Shown here: piece after piece, positions 53,422-63,592 of the stretch
How positions within the stretch are numbered: position 1 is the first letter of the stretch
Layout of the letters: each line of letters begins with the position of its first letter
Made by a program: the position numbers and the translations under genes
Notes under the pieces: generated by a model
What the model saw: the letters and a program-made list of their open reading frames with translations, nothing else
What the model was told of the DNA's origin: nothing
Database searches by the model: none
Assembly (NCBI RefSeq): GCF_030388325.1
Contig: NZ_CP103794.1
Coordinates: 4,402,001 to 4,466,000 of the forward strand
From: Flavobacterium johnsoniae
GTDB taxonomy: Bacteria > Bacteroidota > Bacteroidia > Flavobacteriales > Flavobacteriaceae
Direction: 5' to 3'
Length of the DNA: 64,000 bases

Positions 53422-55488
53422 TTACAATAATTTTTTCAAGCTTGTATAAACAGCTAATTCTACATCGGCGTGGTCTTTTGTATTGCAATCTTCCACTAAT
53501 TTTTTCAAATTATCAGATTTCAAAGTCGATTTATTATCTAAAACCAATAATAATTCCTGCGACGCATCATTTAATTTTTTTGACAATGGCAATAACGGCT
53601 GCACCAAAGGCGCATTGGCACTTAACGTTGTCAAATCTTTGTGTACAGCGATCCATTTATTAAAAAATCCTGCCACTTTTGCTTTATTATCAGCAGATTT
53701 ATTTGCTAAATATTGAGTAACTGCCGCGTCAAATGCTAAAGCGTCTTTTGCATCTGGACCACAGGCATCTGCAAATAAAGTAAATGGAGAGTACATTTGA
53801 TATTCTGTTCCGCCTTTGTTACGAGTGTAACCTTTTAAAGGTTCACTTACCAATGAAAATTCTTCAAGTGCTTTAATATCCTGATTGTTTGAAATATTTC
53901 TCAGAATTACATCTTTGTTGCGAATATGAGTGATTCCCAATTCTTCTAATCTGAAAGAAACTGTTTCTAAACGTTTGCGCATATTCTCAACATCAACAAC
54001 ATCTTCTGCAGACCAAAGTCTTTCTGCAATTGCAGCAGTTCTTGGCCAAATTCTAGAATCTACTGTCTCAGGAGTAACCAATTCTGTCCACATTGTAGCT
54101 TCTCCACCTAAAATTCTTGCTTTTTCTTCTGCACTTAAATTTGCATTTTTCGGCATCGGATCATTTAAATAATGACTTGCTACTGGATACATCAGATCGA
54201 TATAATAACCGTTTGATAAAACCGTTTTGTATCCTTTTTTAACAGCATCTACTAAAGATTGCCCAGCGGTCATTCCTTCGTTTGGACCTCTCCAAGAATG
54301 TACAATTGCTTCTTTAGAAAGATCTTTAGTTAGAATTTCTTCCCAACCCATCAATTGTTTTCCGTGTTTCTTTAACATAGGCGCCAATTGCATCGTGAAA
54401 TAGGTTTGTAATTCGTGGTTGGTTTTTAAATTATGTTTCTTTTTAAATTCTTGAATTTTAGGATTCGCATCCCAATCTTTTCCTTCATTTTCATCTCCAC
54501 CAATATGGAAATATGCACCTGGAAATAACGGACAAACCTCATCAAAAACTTCACTTAAAATTTGATATGTTTTAGGATTTGAAGGATCTAATGTTGGCGA
54601 AAAAATACCAGCATTTCTTTCAACTCCATAGGTACTAATTGCTGTACCTTGAATATTTTTTTCGGATGTTCCTCCTGTCAGCGTAATTACTTTACTGCCA
54701 ATTTCTGGATAAGCCGTTAAAATTGCAGATCCGTGACCTGGAACATCTATTTCTGGAACAATTAAAATACCGCGCTCATCAGCATATTTTACGATATTTT
54801 TAATTTCCTCTTGTGTGTAATACATTCCATCCGAAGCTAAATCAATAAACTTTGGATGTTTTTTCATTTCGATTCTCCATCCCTGATCATCAACCAAATG
54901 CCAGTGAAAAACATTCATTTTCATCGCTGCTAATGCATCGATATTTCTTTTAATAACATCAACTGGCTGAAAATGTCTTGAAACATCAATCATTAAACCT
55001 CTCCATGTAAATCTCGGAAAATCTGAGATTTTCGAAGCTGGAAAATAAAACGAATTTGAGTTATTTTGAAGCAATTGCAACAAAGTCTCCAAACCGTGTA
55101 GAGCTCCTAAATCGCTTGATGCGTTTAAAGTGATTTTGTTTGAAGTAATATCCAAGTGATAACTTTCGTCTTCATATAAACCAATTTTACCACTTTTAGC
55201 ACAATTGATTTGCAGTTCTGCATTTGGAACTTCGTTTAATTTAGTAATAAAACCTTGTTCAAAAAATATACCTGCTCTACCATCTAAACGGCGCAAAAAG
55301 CGAGTTACTCCGCCAAAAATTCTTGGATTCGGATTTCCTGTAATATTGACTTTAAAATTTTTGGTTAAAGCAAAATTACCTTCATTAACAACAACACTCT
55401 GAGGCCAAGGCATAAGATTTAGCTGCTCTTTCTTGACTTGAGCACCCGCAGTTATCCCTGCAAATAATAGTACAAATAAATATTTCAT
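53422..55488 (-). CDS. Beta-N-acetylhexosaminidase (GH20)
   Basis: A 688-residue secreted GH20 enzyme that releases GlcNAc from chitooligosaccharides by substrate-assisted catalysis. Signal peptide residues 1-16; N-terminal GH20b domain (LMPWPQSVVVNEGNF); catalytic barrel from about 155 (FTWRGLMIDVSRHFQPVDVI, NVFHWHLVDDQGWRIE) with the catalytic Asp-Glu pair in FHIGGDENEG near residue 330. The C-terminal 120 residues are helical. It is the last gene of the susC-susD-GH18-nagB-hex cluster. Confidence 0.94.
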   Translation of the reverse strand: MKYLFVLLFAGITAGAQVKKEQLNLMPWPQSVVVNEGNFALTKNFKVNITGNPNPRIFGGVTRFLRRLDGRAGIFFEQGFITKLNEVPNAELQINCAKSGKIGLYEDESYHLDITSNKITLNASSDLGALHGLETLLQLLQNNSNSFYFPASKISDFPRFTWRGLMIDVSRHFQPVDVIKRNIDALAAMKMNVFHWHLVDDQGWRIEMKKHPKFIDLASDGMYYTQEEIKNIVKYADERGILIVPEIDVPGHGSAILTAYPEIGSKVITLTGGTSEKNIQGTAISTYGVERNAGIFSPTLDPSNPKTYQILSEVFDEVCPLFPGAYFHIGGDENEGKDWDANPKIQEFKKKHNLKTNHELQTYFTMQLAPMLKKHGKQLMGWEEILTKDLSKEAIVHSWRGPNEGMTAGQSLVDAVKKGYKTVLSNGYYIDLMYPVASHYLNDPMPKNANLSAEEKARILGGEATMWTELVTPETVDSRIWPRTAAIAERLWSAEDVVDVENMRKRLETVSFRLEELGITHIRNKDVILRNISNNQDIKALEEFSLVSEPLKGYTRNKGGTEYQMYSPFTLFADACGPDAKDALAFDAAVTQYLANKSADNKAKVAGFFNKWIAVHKDLTTLSANAPLVQPLLPLSKKLNDASQELLLVLDNKSTLKSDNLKKLVEDCNTKDHADVELAVYTSLKKLL

Positions 55489-55539
55489 TTTTCTTTTTTT
55501 TGGTTGGATAGTTTTTTAATAAGTATCCTAAATTTATAT

Positions 55540-55608
55540 AAAAAAAGACAAAATTCAGAATGCCTTCTGCATTACCTCACTTTAACCAGTAACCATCTGA
55601 ATTTTGTC
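55540..55608 (-). terminator. Large hairpin with T tract between nagB and GH20 genes
   Basis: On the minus strand GACAAAATTCAGA (55596-55608) pairs perfectly with TCTGAATTTTGTC (55547-55559), 13 bp, and seven T follow. The loop of 36 nt is unusually large for a terminator, so partial readthrough or RNA processing within the operon is possible. Confidence 0.6.
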
Positions 55609-55640
55609 AATTGATTCGCTCAAAATCGAATCTTAAAACT

Positions 55641-57578
55641 TTAATAATCAAAACGTTTAAAAGCTTCAATTGCTTCATATTCAGCTAAACCTAATTCATC
55701 ATATAAAATGGCTGTATTTTTGTTTCTGTCTTCTGCTCTAACCCAGAATTCTCGAGAATCATTTCCTTGAAACATTACTCGGTCTTTTTGAGATTGATGA
55801 TGCAAAATAGCATGACGTTTCAATAAAACCTCTGATGGACTTAGCGGAACTGCCATATCAATCTCATGAATATCCCATTCGTGCCAAGCGCCTCTGTAAA
55901 GCCATAACCAACAATCTTTCATGTAAGGTTCTGGTTTAAGTTCTTTTAAAGCCGCAAATATGGCATTCAGACAAACTTCATGTGTTCCGTGCGGATCTGC
56001 AAGATCTCCAGCCGCAAAGACTTGATGTGGTTTTATTTGAGCAATAATATTTTTTACAATATCAATATCTTCTGATCCTAACGGATTCTTTTTAACCTGC
56101 CCTGTTTCATAAAAAGGTAGATCTAAAAAGTGTGTATTAGCATCTTTTAAACCAATATATCTAGTTGCCCCGTAAGATTCTCTTCTTCTAATAAGTCCTT
56201 TTAATTTTCTAACTTCCAAAGAATCAATTTGATTTTCAGATTTGTTATTTAGAAATTTTATTACTTCTTTAAAATTGATACCAGAATCATTTTTTCCAAG
56301 AAAATCACTTGCTACTTCTGCAAATTTTAGTGCTTCATCATCAGAAACGGCAATATTTCCTGAAGTTTGATATACAACATGAACATCATGACCTTGTTTG
56401 ATTAATTTAGAAAAAGTACCTCCCATAGAAATTACATCATCATCTGGATGCGGACTAAAAAGAATAACTCTTTTTTTCGCCGGATTTGCTCTCTCTGGAC
56501 GATGCGAATCATCTGTGTTCGGTTTTCCTCCTGGCCATCCGGTAATGGTGTGCTGCAAAATATTAAACATATTGATGTTCATATCATAAGCAGAACCTTC
56601 TTGTGCCAAAAGATCAGACATTCCGTTATTATTGTAATCTCGGTCTGTTAATTTCAGAATAGATTGTTTTGTTTTTTGACACAACCAAACAATAGCTTTG
56701 CTTTTCAATTCTGGTGTCCAAAGACATTCGCCAACTAACCAAGGCGTTTTAAAACGAGTTAATTCGGTAGCTGCAGATTGATCTAAAACGAAAGTAGCGT
56801 TTGGATGATTTTGTAAAAAAGTAGCGGGAACTTCAGAACTGATATCACCTTGAATAGTTCTTTTAATGATATCTGCTTTGTTTTGTCCCCAAGCCATCAG
56901 AACAATACGTTTTGATCTCATAATGGTTGAAACTCCCATTGTAATAGCGCGTTTCGGCACATTATCGATACCATTAAAAGCAGATGATGCATCGACTCTT
57001 GTGATATGATCTAACGTAATAATTCTAGTACCTGAATTAATATGAGAACCTGGTTCGTTAAAACCGACGTGTCCTGTACGTCCAATTCCAAGTAATTGAA
57101 AATCAAGACCACCAGCATTTTTAATATTCATTTCATAATCAATACAATATTGATTGATTTCGTCAATCGCTACAGTACCATCTGGAATATTAATATTTTC
57201 AGGTTTGATATCAATGTGATTAAAAAGATGTTCATGCATGAAATAATGATAGCTCTGATTGTTCTCTTTAGTCATCGGATAATATTCATCCAGATTAAAA
57301 GTAACAACATTGCTAAAACTCAGTCCTTCTTCTTTGTGCATTCTCACTAACTCTTCGTAGACTTTTATTGGAGAAGAACCTGTTGCTAAACCTAAAACAC
57401 AAGATTTATTTTTCTCCTGTTTTGATCTAATCAGCTGCGCAATTTCCTGAGCGACAATTACAGAAGCTTCTATAGAACTTTTGAAGATTTCGTTATGAAT
57501 TTTCTCAAATCTAGTCTCTTCAAATTTTCCCGCGCTTTTGTAACTGATATCAGGTTTTATTTCTAAAGCACTTTTCAT
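55641..57578 (-). CDS. nagB: Glucosamine-6-phosphate deaminase fused to a LmbE/PIG-L domain
   Basis: A 645-residue fusion. Residues about 30-290 are NagB, which turns glucosamine 6-phosphate into fructose 6-phosphate and ammonia (LGLATGSSPIKVYEELVRMH; LGIGRTGHVGFNEPGS; TMGVSTIMRSKRIVLMAWG). From about 370 there is a PIG-L/LmbE-type deacetylase domain (VILFSPHPDDDVISMGGTF with the zinc-binding HPDD, and GDLADPHGTHEVC). The fusion is typical of Bacteroidetes and would combine deacetylation and deamination of amino sugars. It is cytoplasmic and completes GlcNAc catabolism after the GH18 and GH20 enzymes. Confidence 0.95.
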   Translation of the reverse strand: MKSALEIKPDISYKSAGKFEETRFEKIHNEIFKSSIEASVIVAQEIAQLIRSKQEKNKSCVLGLATGSSPIKVYEELVRMHKEEGLSFSNVVTFNLDEYYPMTKENNQSYHYFMHEHLFNHIDIKPENINIPDGTVAIDEINQYCIDYEMNIKNAGGLDFQLLGIGRTGHVGFNEPGSHINSGTRIITLDHITRVDASSAFNGIDNVPKRAITMGVSTIMRSKRIVLMAWGQNKADIIKRTIQGDISSEVPATFLQNHPNATFVLDQSAATELTRFKTPWLVGECLWTPELKSKAIVWLCQKTKQSILKLTDRDYNNNGMSDLLAQEGSAYDMNINMFNILQHTITGWPGGKPNTDDSHRPERANPAKKRVILFSPHPDDDVISMGGTFSKLIKQGHDVHVVYQTSGNIAVSDDEALKFAEVASDFLGKNDSGINFKEVIKFLNNKSENQIDSLEVRKLKGLIRRRESYGATRYIGLKDANTHFLDLPFYETGQVKKNPLGSEDIDIVKNIIAQIKPHQVFAAGDLADPHGTHEVCLNAIFAALKELKPEPYMKDCWLWLYRGAWHEWDIHEIDMAVPLSPSEVLLKRHAILHHQSQKDRVMFQGNDSREFWVRAEDRNKNTAILYDELGLAEYEAIEAFKRFDY

Positions 57579-57592
57579 TTCTTTTCTTTTTT

Positions 57593-57658
57593 TGTAGTAA
57601 TTACCATTTTGGTTTTAAGAATGGTATAAACCGCTTTCGCACTCTATACCATTACTAC
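57593..57658 (-). promoter_or_regulatory. Competing hairpins in the GH18-nagB spacer
   Basis: AATGGTAT (57620-57627) can pair either with ATACCATT (57646-57653) or with TTACCATT (57601-57608, one mismatch at its end). GTAGTAAT (57593-57600) and ATTACTAC (57651-57658) are also perfect complements. The mutually exclusive pairings lie in the 161-nt leader of nagB. Confidence 0.45.
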
Positions 57659-57739
57659 TAACCAAACTTAAAATCTTGTGACCTTTATTATTTCGATGGG
57701 ATAAAAAAAGCTTTACGGCATGTATTGTAAAAACTGTTT

Positions 57740-58765
57740 TTAGTTCCCACACAGATTTGTAGTTTTGACTTTTAGAGAAGTAAACTTTTTATGAATAACA
57801 TCTAATAAAGAGTATTCATCAAATGAATCTTGGGCTAATTCCCAAATCATAATTCCTCCTGTATTTTGAGCAACATATTCTACTTTTTGCGCAATGGTTG
57901 GTCTTCCATTATAATAGATTTTACCTAATTCATCCTGTTCAGCAAATTGCTTTCCTGCTGCGACAATTTCACTATATTTAGCACTTGTAACTTCTGGATT
58001 CGTAAAGTTATAACCATAAAAAGGAACACCTAAAGTCAGTTTTTCGCTAGGAACATTTTGAAGTTTATTCCAAAACTCAATTCCTTCCTTAGCAAAAGCA
58101 AAAGAACTATGCTGACCAGGTTTGTTTGGTGCCCAAGGACCAGTGGAATCATAAGCCATGATATTGATAAAATCGAAAGCTTCTAAAGCAGCTGCATTTA
58201 TATTTTGAAAACGAGAATTGTTTGGAAGTGCGGCAGTTAATAGCTTTTTACGCTCAACCATGCTTTTTTTCAATTCCAAAACAAAGCCACTATAACCAAC
58301 TGTTACAGCATCCCATTCTAAATCTACGTCAACGCCATCCAGCTTATGAAGTTCTACAAAATTCATAATGTTTTGAATCAAAACTGGTCTATTTTCGGGC
58401 TTATCAATCAACCATGACCAATTTGCTGCCTGCTCTTCTGAAATGACACCACCTGCTAAAGAAATGCTTATTACAATTTTGGGATTAACTGATTTTGCAT
58501 AATTAACTAGTGCGTCAATATCTCCTGAAAAAACAATATTTCCATTTTTATCAGGGTTTGCAAACGCAACATTCAAATGCGTTAGTTTACAAAACTCAAT
58601 CGAAGTCATTTTATAAAAATTATCCGTAGATAAATATCCTACAACTCGAGCTGTCTTTTTCTTAACATCATCGTTTTCTGCATCTTTTTGAGATGTACAG
58701 CTGTAAACAGAAATAAGTGAACTTATAAAAAAGAGGATGCCTAATAAGGCTTTATTTTTTCTCAT
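57740..58765 (-). CDS. GH18-family chitinase-like lipoprotein
   Basis: A 341-residue lipoprotein (MRKNKALLGILFFISSLISV, lipobox VYSC) with a GH18 barrel: RVVGYLSTDNFYKMTSIEF, LTHLNVAFANP, the catalytic DGVDVDLEWD near residue 145 with its Glu, DFINIMAYDSTGPW, TLGVPFYGYNF, and GIMIWELAQD at the end. It cuts beta-1,4-GlcNAc chains and is probably anchored in the outer membrane near the SusC/SusD pair. It follows susD by 44 nt. Confidence 0.94.
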   Translation of the reverse strand: MRKNKALLGILFFISSLISVYSCTSQKDAENDDVKKKTARVVGYLSTDNFYKMTSIEFCKLTHLNVAFANPDKNGNIVFSGDIDALVNYAKSVNPKIVISISLAGGVISEEQAANWSWLIDKPENRPVLIQNIMNFVELHKLDGVDVDLEWDAVTVGYSGFVLELKKSMVERKKLLTAALPNNSRFQNINAAALEAFDFINIMAYDSTGPWAPNKPGQHSSFAFAKEGIEFWNKLQNVPSEKLTLGVPFYGYNFTNPEVTSAKYSEIVAAGKQFAEQDELGKIYYNGRPTIAQKVEYVAQNTGGIMIWELAQDSFDEYSLLDVIHKKFTSLKVKTTNLCGN

Positions 58766-58809
58766 AATTTTGATTTTAATAATACCGTATTAGGCATAAC
58801 TCTAGTTTT

Positions 58810-60327
58810 TTAGTTTACATCCCACCACACTCTATTCAACCAGTCGTTTGTTCCTCCCATTCTAGATAAAGCTTCTGTATAGTTAACACCATTCTTTTGC
58901 ATTTCATCATTTGGATAGTATAAACGTTTTGGCGTAACACCATTAGTTTCAGAATCTGGATTTGTAATTGGCAACAATTGAGGGAAACCTGTTCTTCTCC
59001 AGTTTGAATATGCTTCAATACTGTTAAATAAATAAGTAACCCAAAGCTGTGTTGCAATTTGTTGTTTTTCAGAGCCTGCAACTAAAGGTTTAGCAGTCAA
59101 ATAAGTATTAATAGCTGCTGGAGTTGCTGGTGTAGCACCATAAATTTCTAATTGTTTAATACCTGCTTCAACACCTTTTCTGTAGTAATCTGCCGCTGTA
59201 CCAGTTACCCATCCTCTGTATGCCGCTTCAGCCAATAATAATTGTGACTCTGAATAGCTAACATGTAAAAATGGCGTAGTTCTTAATTTCAAATAAGGCT
59301 GGATTCCAGATATTGCATTTGAACCTCCCTGCATTTCCCATTGAAAAAGTCCTGGAGTATTTCCTATATACAAATCTTCACCAGGAAGAGGAGCTCCACC
59401 AGCTGCTCCACCGGTTTTTGGAGTTGCAAGCATAGTTAATCTTGGATCTCCGTTATTTTTCAAGAAATTAATCATTAAACTACTAAAATGGTCACCATTT
59501 TCGTTTCCTATAAGTGCATAAGAAAGACCATTCCCTCTAAAATCAAGTGCTCCAGGAGTATCATTAAAAGGATAATCTAAATGTTTCATGATACAGTTAT
59601 CAAGATTACTTTCGAAAACTCCATTTTGTAACGCTGCTTTTGCTTGTTTTTCAGCTTCAGCTGGTTTTACTTCTGAAATTCTCATTGCTAAACGCAAACG
59701 CATTGTATTAGCAAGTTTTTTCCATTTTGAAATATCTCCATTATAAAATAAGTCTCCATTTACTGCACCACCACTTGCATTTAATTGTACAAAAGCTTCT
59801 TCTAATTCAGCAAAGAATTGATTGTAAATATCCTCTTGTTTATCATACTTTGGAGTTACAATTCCTTTAGAGAAACCTTGACCAGCTTCTGAATAAGGGC
59901 AATCACCATATAAATCGGTAATACGCTGTGCAATCATAACTCTCATAATTTTAGCCACAGCATTCATATTTACCATGTCTGCTTTTCCGCTAGTTTTTTC
60001 AATAACGTCTACGATACTTTTTAATTCGTTAGCATATCCATTTCTCCATATTGCTGTTGCGTAGTCATCGCTTTTCTTAAACTTGCTTCCAAATTCTGTT
60101 ACATTCCACGCTCCTGCATAATGTTGCACAAACCCTCCAGAATAGATCAAATTGGCTCTCCATTGGTAGTATCCGTCACCAGACATACACAATTGAGTAA
60201 ATGAAAGCTGTCCTGCAGGATTTGCAGATAACGCAACTGGATCTTTTTCCAGTTCGTCAAAATTGTCTGTACAGCTTACCGTAGCAAAAGTTACAAGTAC
60301 TGCTAATAATATATTTTTAAATTTCAT
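58810..60327 (-). CDS. SusD/RagB-family outer-membrane lipoprotein
   Basis: A 505-residue lipoprotein: MKFKNILLAVLVTFATVSC with lipobox TVSC. The SusD fold is visible in LSFTQLCMSGDGYYQWRANL, RITDLYGDCPYSEAGQG, MRLRLAMRISEVKPAEAEKQ and the ending MGGTNDWLNRVWWDVN. It belongs to the SusD-like_2 group. It caps the SusC channel and captures oligosaccharide at the cell surface. It follows susC by 12 nt. Chitooligosaccharide specificity is inferred from neighbouring genes. Confidence 0.94.
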   Translation of the reverse strand: MKFKNILLAVLVTFATVSCTDNFDELEKDPVALSANPAGQLSFTQLCMSGDGYYQWRANLIYSGGFVQHYAGAWNVTEFGSKFKKSDDYATAIWRNGYANELKSIVDVIEKTSGKADMVNMNAVAKIMRVMIAQRITDLYGDCPYSEAGQGFSKGIVTPKYDKQEDIYNQFFAELEEAFVQLNASGGAVNGDLFYNGDISKWKKLANTMRLRLAMRISEVKPAEAEKQAKAALQNGVFESNLDNCIMKHLDYPFNDTPGALDFRGNGLSYALIGNENGDHFSSLMINFLKNNGDPRLTMLATPKTGGAAGGAPLPGEDLYIGNTPGLFQWEMQGGSNAISGIQPYLKLRTTPFLHVSYSESQLLLAEAAYRGWVTGTAADYYRKGVEAGIKQLEIYGATPATPAAINTYLTAKPLVAGSEKQQIATQLWVTYLFNSIEAYSNWRRTGFPQLLPITNPDSETNGVTPKRLYYPNDEMQKNGVNYTEALSRMGGTNDWLNRVWWDVN

Positions 60328-60339
60328 AATTTCTATTTT

Positions 60340-63300
60340 TTAGAATGCAACTTTAAGATTAAAACCATACGATCTTCTAAATGGTAAAGAACCATACTCA
60401 AACCCTTGTCCATTACCTGAAGTATACATAGATTCAGGATCAACGTTTGGTAAATCTTTATTAAAAGTCAATAAATTTCTAGCAAATGCTGAGATATAAA
60501 TTGAACTAATTTTTGATCCAGCGAAAACACTTCCTGGAATTGTATATCCTAAACTTAGCTCTCTAAGTTTTACGTAAGATGCATCATAAACAAACGGTGC
60601 TGGTGTGTTGTTGAAAACAGTACTCCAATAATCTTGAGGATTTACTGGTCTTGTATTTTGCACATAATTTGGATTTTCTGCAGTACCTGTATTTACAACT
60701 CCTTGCACTACATAACCAGCTGTAGGAATCCATGTTGACTGGCTAAAGTTTGGATCATTTGCAACAGCTTGAGCTCTTGCTTCGTTGTAAGCATCTCTTC
60801 CTTCTGTTGTAATATCCAAAAGACCTTTTTGAGCTGCAAGTGCATTTGTCATAGAATACACATCCATTCCAAATTTCATATCAATTAAGAATTGAAGTGT
60901 AATTCCTTTATAAGAAAAACGGTTTGTTAAACCTGCTGCCCAGTCAGGAAGACCTTTTCCTAAAGCAACTTTATTATCTGTAAATAGAGGCATACCGTTT
61001 GCTCCTACTATTTTTTCTCCAGATGGAGTTCTTAAGAAATCTTTCCCCATAATTGTACCATATTGACCTCCAACTTGTGCCACAATTGCCGCACCAGCCC
61101 AACGAGCTTCAGAAATAGTATAAGTATCAATATCTGGATGTAAAGAAACAATTGAGTTTTTGTTTCTAGAGAAGTTCAAATCAATTCCCCATTCAAAATC
61201 TTTCGTTTTGATTGGCGTACCAGATAAAAACACCTCGATACCTTCGTTACGTAACTTTCCAGCGTTTACAGAGATAAATTCATATCCAGATGTTGCAGAT
61301 GAAGGCAAATCAATAGTTTGATCTGAAGTATCTTCACGATAAACTGTAATATCTGCTCTTAATCTGTTTTTGAAGAAAGCCGTTTCAAGACCAAATTCAA
61401 CTCCAGTTTTAGATTGGTATGTTAAATTTGGATTTGGTGCAGAAGTATTTTTAATGTTTACAACACTTCCTCCGTTGTAAGAAGAATAAGTTGTATAGTT
61501 TAATGCATTTTTATAAGCGCCTGGAGCATTTGAAACTTGTGCCCAAGAACCTCTTAATTTACCATAAGAGAACGTATCGCTTTGAAGTCCAAGTGCATCA
61601 GAGAATATGAATCCCATAGAAGCTGCTGGATAAAAAGCATCTTTATTAATTACACTAAACCAGTCATTTCTACCTGTAAATTCAGCATATAAATATCCTT
61701 TGTAATCAAATTTTGCAGAACCGTAAACAGAGTTAGTTCTTGTTTTTGTTTCTACTGGAGCATTTTCTGTTTGATTAGAGAAATTACTAATATATTCAGT
61801 TCCTGGCTCAATAATATTCGTTGCAAATCTAGAGTTTTGTTCTCTTCTAAAATCTCTTCTACCAGCACCCAAAATTCCAGAGAAAGTAAAATCTTGCGCT
61901 AATTTGATATCACTGAAAGTAGCAATGAAATCTGTATTCATTTCAGAAACTTTAATTCCTTCTATACCTAAATATCCATTGTCTCTTCCTGGCCAAGTGT
62001 TTCCACCTTCCATAAAATCTTTAGAATCAAAAGTATAAGTATCTAAACCAGTTCTAAGAGTTAAACCCATCCATTTTTTTAATTGGTATGTTCCAGTAAC
62101 ATTACCCATAAAACGGTTTTTCTTAGTCGCATTATGATTTTGATCTACAATCCAATAAGGATTCAATGAGTAAACATTATTGTTCCATTGATACATATCA
62201 CCAGTTGCAGGATTTTGAGAATTTTTTAACCATGCCTGATCAATATTTGGTGCCAAACCACTTAAAGCATATCCAACGTTATTTGGAGAATCTCCTAACC
62301 CTGGTCTATTATTAGTATTTTCGACCATGTAGTTTACATTAGCATCTAAAGTGAATTTTTCAGATTTTAATGTCGCATTTAAACTTGCATCATTTCTTTC
62401 TAACCCTGTATTAGGAATTACGTCATCATTTTTTAAGTTATTGTATCCAAAACGTACAAATGCATTGTCACTTCCTGAAGATAAAGAGACACCATTTGTC
62501 ATTGTAACTCCAGTTCTAAAAAAGTCTTGAATATTGTTTTTAACTCTTGCATAAGGTTTCATAGAACCATCAAATATTATTGATTGCTGTCCTACAGTTT
62601 CAGAAAATTTAGGTCCCCATGCACTTGTTGTATAACTATAAATTTCTGTAGGTCTTGCTGGATCTGGCAAAAGTCCATTAGATCCTGAACCATATTCTGT
62701 TTGATAATCAGAATATTTAGCATTTACACGGTCAAAACTTACACCACTATTAAGCTCAACTTTTAATGCTCCTTTACTACCTTTTTTAGTCGTAATCAAG
62801 ATTACACCATTTAACGCTCTAGAACCATATAATGCAGCAGCAGCAGCTCCTTTAAGAACCGTTAAACTTTCAATGTTGTTCGGGTTGATACTAGAAATTC
62901 CATCTCCACTATCTCTACCGTCAAACCATTTACTTGTTGCAGCTTGATCATTATTCAATCCAGAGTTATCAATCGGCACACCATCAACAATATAAAGAGG
63001 CTGATTGCTCTCACCAATACTAGAAATACCTCTAATAATAACACGAGTACTTCCTCCAACACCTGTAGCAGGAATAGATACGTCAACACCGGCAACTTTA
63101 CCAGAAAGTGCTGTTGCAACATTCGTTGTAATTACCTTGTTCAACTGGTCTCCCTTAACATCCTGAACTGCATAACCTAACTCTTTCTTTTGTCTCTTAA
63201 TACCAAGTGCCGTTACAACAACTTCATTAAGATTCTGTGCATCTTCCGAAAGAGTAACATTAAATTGTGTACCATCGGTTACAGTAACCGACTGAGATTT

Positions 63301-63525
63301 AAATCCAATGTACGAAAACAACAAAACATCATTTTTTGATGCCTGAATTGTGTACAATCCATCATAATCACTTTGACTTGCCTTGTTTGTTCCTTTAATG
63401 AGAACCGTCACGCCTGGTAAAGGCAAACCTTTCTGGTCTGTTACCAAACCTTTGACAGTTTTTACCTGAGCAAACATAATTTGCGCCGTAAAAACAATCA
63501 TAAAGATTAAGAAAATTTTTTTCAT
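60340..63525 (-). CDS. SusC/RagA-family TonB-linked outer-membrane transporter
   Basis: A 1061-residue TonB-dependent transporter. The signal peptide (1-19) is followed by a carboxypeptidase-regulatory-like domain (KGLVTDQKGLPLPGVTVLIK, 24-105), the TonB-box region NEVVVTALGIKRQKKELGYA and a plug domain with GVDVSIPATGVGGSTRVIIR, IVDGVPIDNSGL and LKGAAAAALYGSRALNGVIL. The barrel ends in RSYGFNLKVAF with C-terminal Phe. It imports oligosaccharide together with SusD. It is first in the chitin locus; the promoter and LytTR-like sites are at 63553-63620. Confidence 0.96.
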   Translation of the reverse strand: MKKIFLIFMIVFTAQIMFAQVKTVKGLVTDQKGLPLPGVTVLIKGTNKASQSDYDGLYTIQASKNDVLLFSYIGFKSQSVTVTDGTQFNVTLSEDAQNLNEVVVTALGIKRQKKELGYAVQDVKGDQLNKVITTNVATALSGKVAGVDVSIPATGVGGSTRVIIRGISSIGESNQPLYIVDGVPIDNSGLNNDQAATSKWFDGRDSGDGISSINPNNIESLTVLKGAAAAALYGSRALNGVILITTKKGSKGALKVELNSGVSFDRVNAKYSDYQTEYGSGSNGLLPDPARPTEIYSYTTSAWGPKFSETVGQQSIIFDGSMKPYARVKNNIQDFFRTGVTMTNGVSLSSGSDNAFVRFGYNNLKNDDVIPNTGLERNDASLNATLKSEKFTLDANVNYMVENTNNRPGLGDSPNNVGYALSGLAPNIDQAWLKNSQNPATGDMYQWNNNVYSLNPYWIVDQNHNATKKNRFMGNVTGTYQLKKWMGLTLRTGLDTYTFDSKDFMEGGNTWPGRDNGYLGIEGIKVSEMNTDFIATFSDIKLAQDFTFSGILGAGRRDFRREQNSRFATNIIEPGTEYISNFSNQTENAPVETKTRTNSVYGSAKFDYKGYLYAEFTGRNDWFSVINKDAFYPAASMGFIFSDALGLQSDTFSYGKLRGSWAQVSNAPGAYKNALNYTTYSSYNGGSVVNIKNTSAPNPNLTYQSKTGVEFGLETAFFKNRLRADITVYREDTSDQTIDLPSSATSGYEFISVNAGKLRNEGIEVFLSGTPIKTKDFEWGIDLNFSRNKNSIVSLHPDIDTYTISEARWAGAAIVAQVGGQYGTIMGKDFLRTPSGEKIVGANGMPLFTDNKVALGKGLPDWAAGLTNRFSYKGITLQFLIDMKFGMDVYSMTNALAAQKGLLDITTEGRDAYNEARAQAVANDPNFSQSTWIPTAGYVVQGVVNTGTAENPNYVQNTRPVNPQDYWSTVFNNTPAPFVYDASYVKLRELSLGYTIPGSVFAGSKISSIYISAFARNLLTFNKDLPNVDPESMYTSGNGQGFEYGSLPFRRSYGFNLKVAF

Positions 63526-63552
63526 GTTTATTTTATTTTGTTAGTTATGAGG

Positions 63553-63560
63553 TAAAATTA
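63553..63560 (-). promoter_or_regulatory. Candidate -7 box of susC
   Basis: On the minus strand TAATTTTA differs from TAnnTTTG at the last base. It lies 28 nt before ATG 63525 and no -33 TTG is at the usual distance, as expected for an activator-dependent promoter. Confidence 0.35.
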
Positions 63561-63592
63561 TTCTTAAGACATTGTTAAAAAAAATAAATTAA

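Noticed and set aside
53442..54172. Plus-strand frames opposite the GH20 gene
   Set aside because: They mirror the coding sequence of a clear GH20 enzyme and show no motif of their own.
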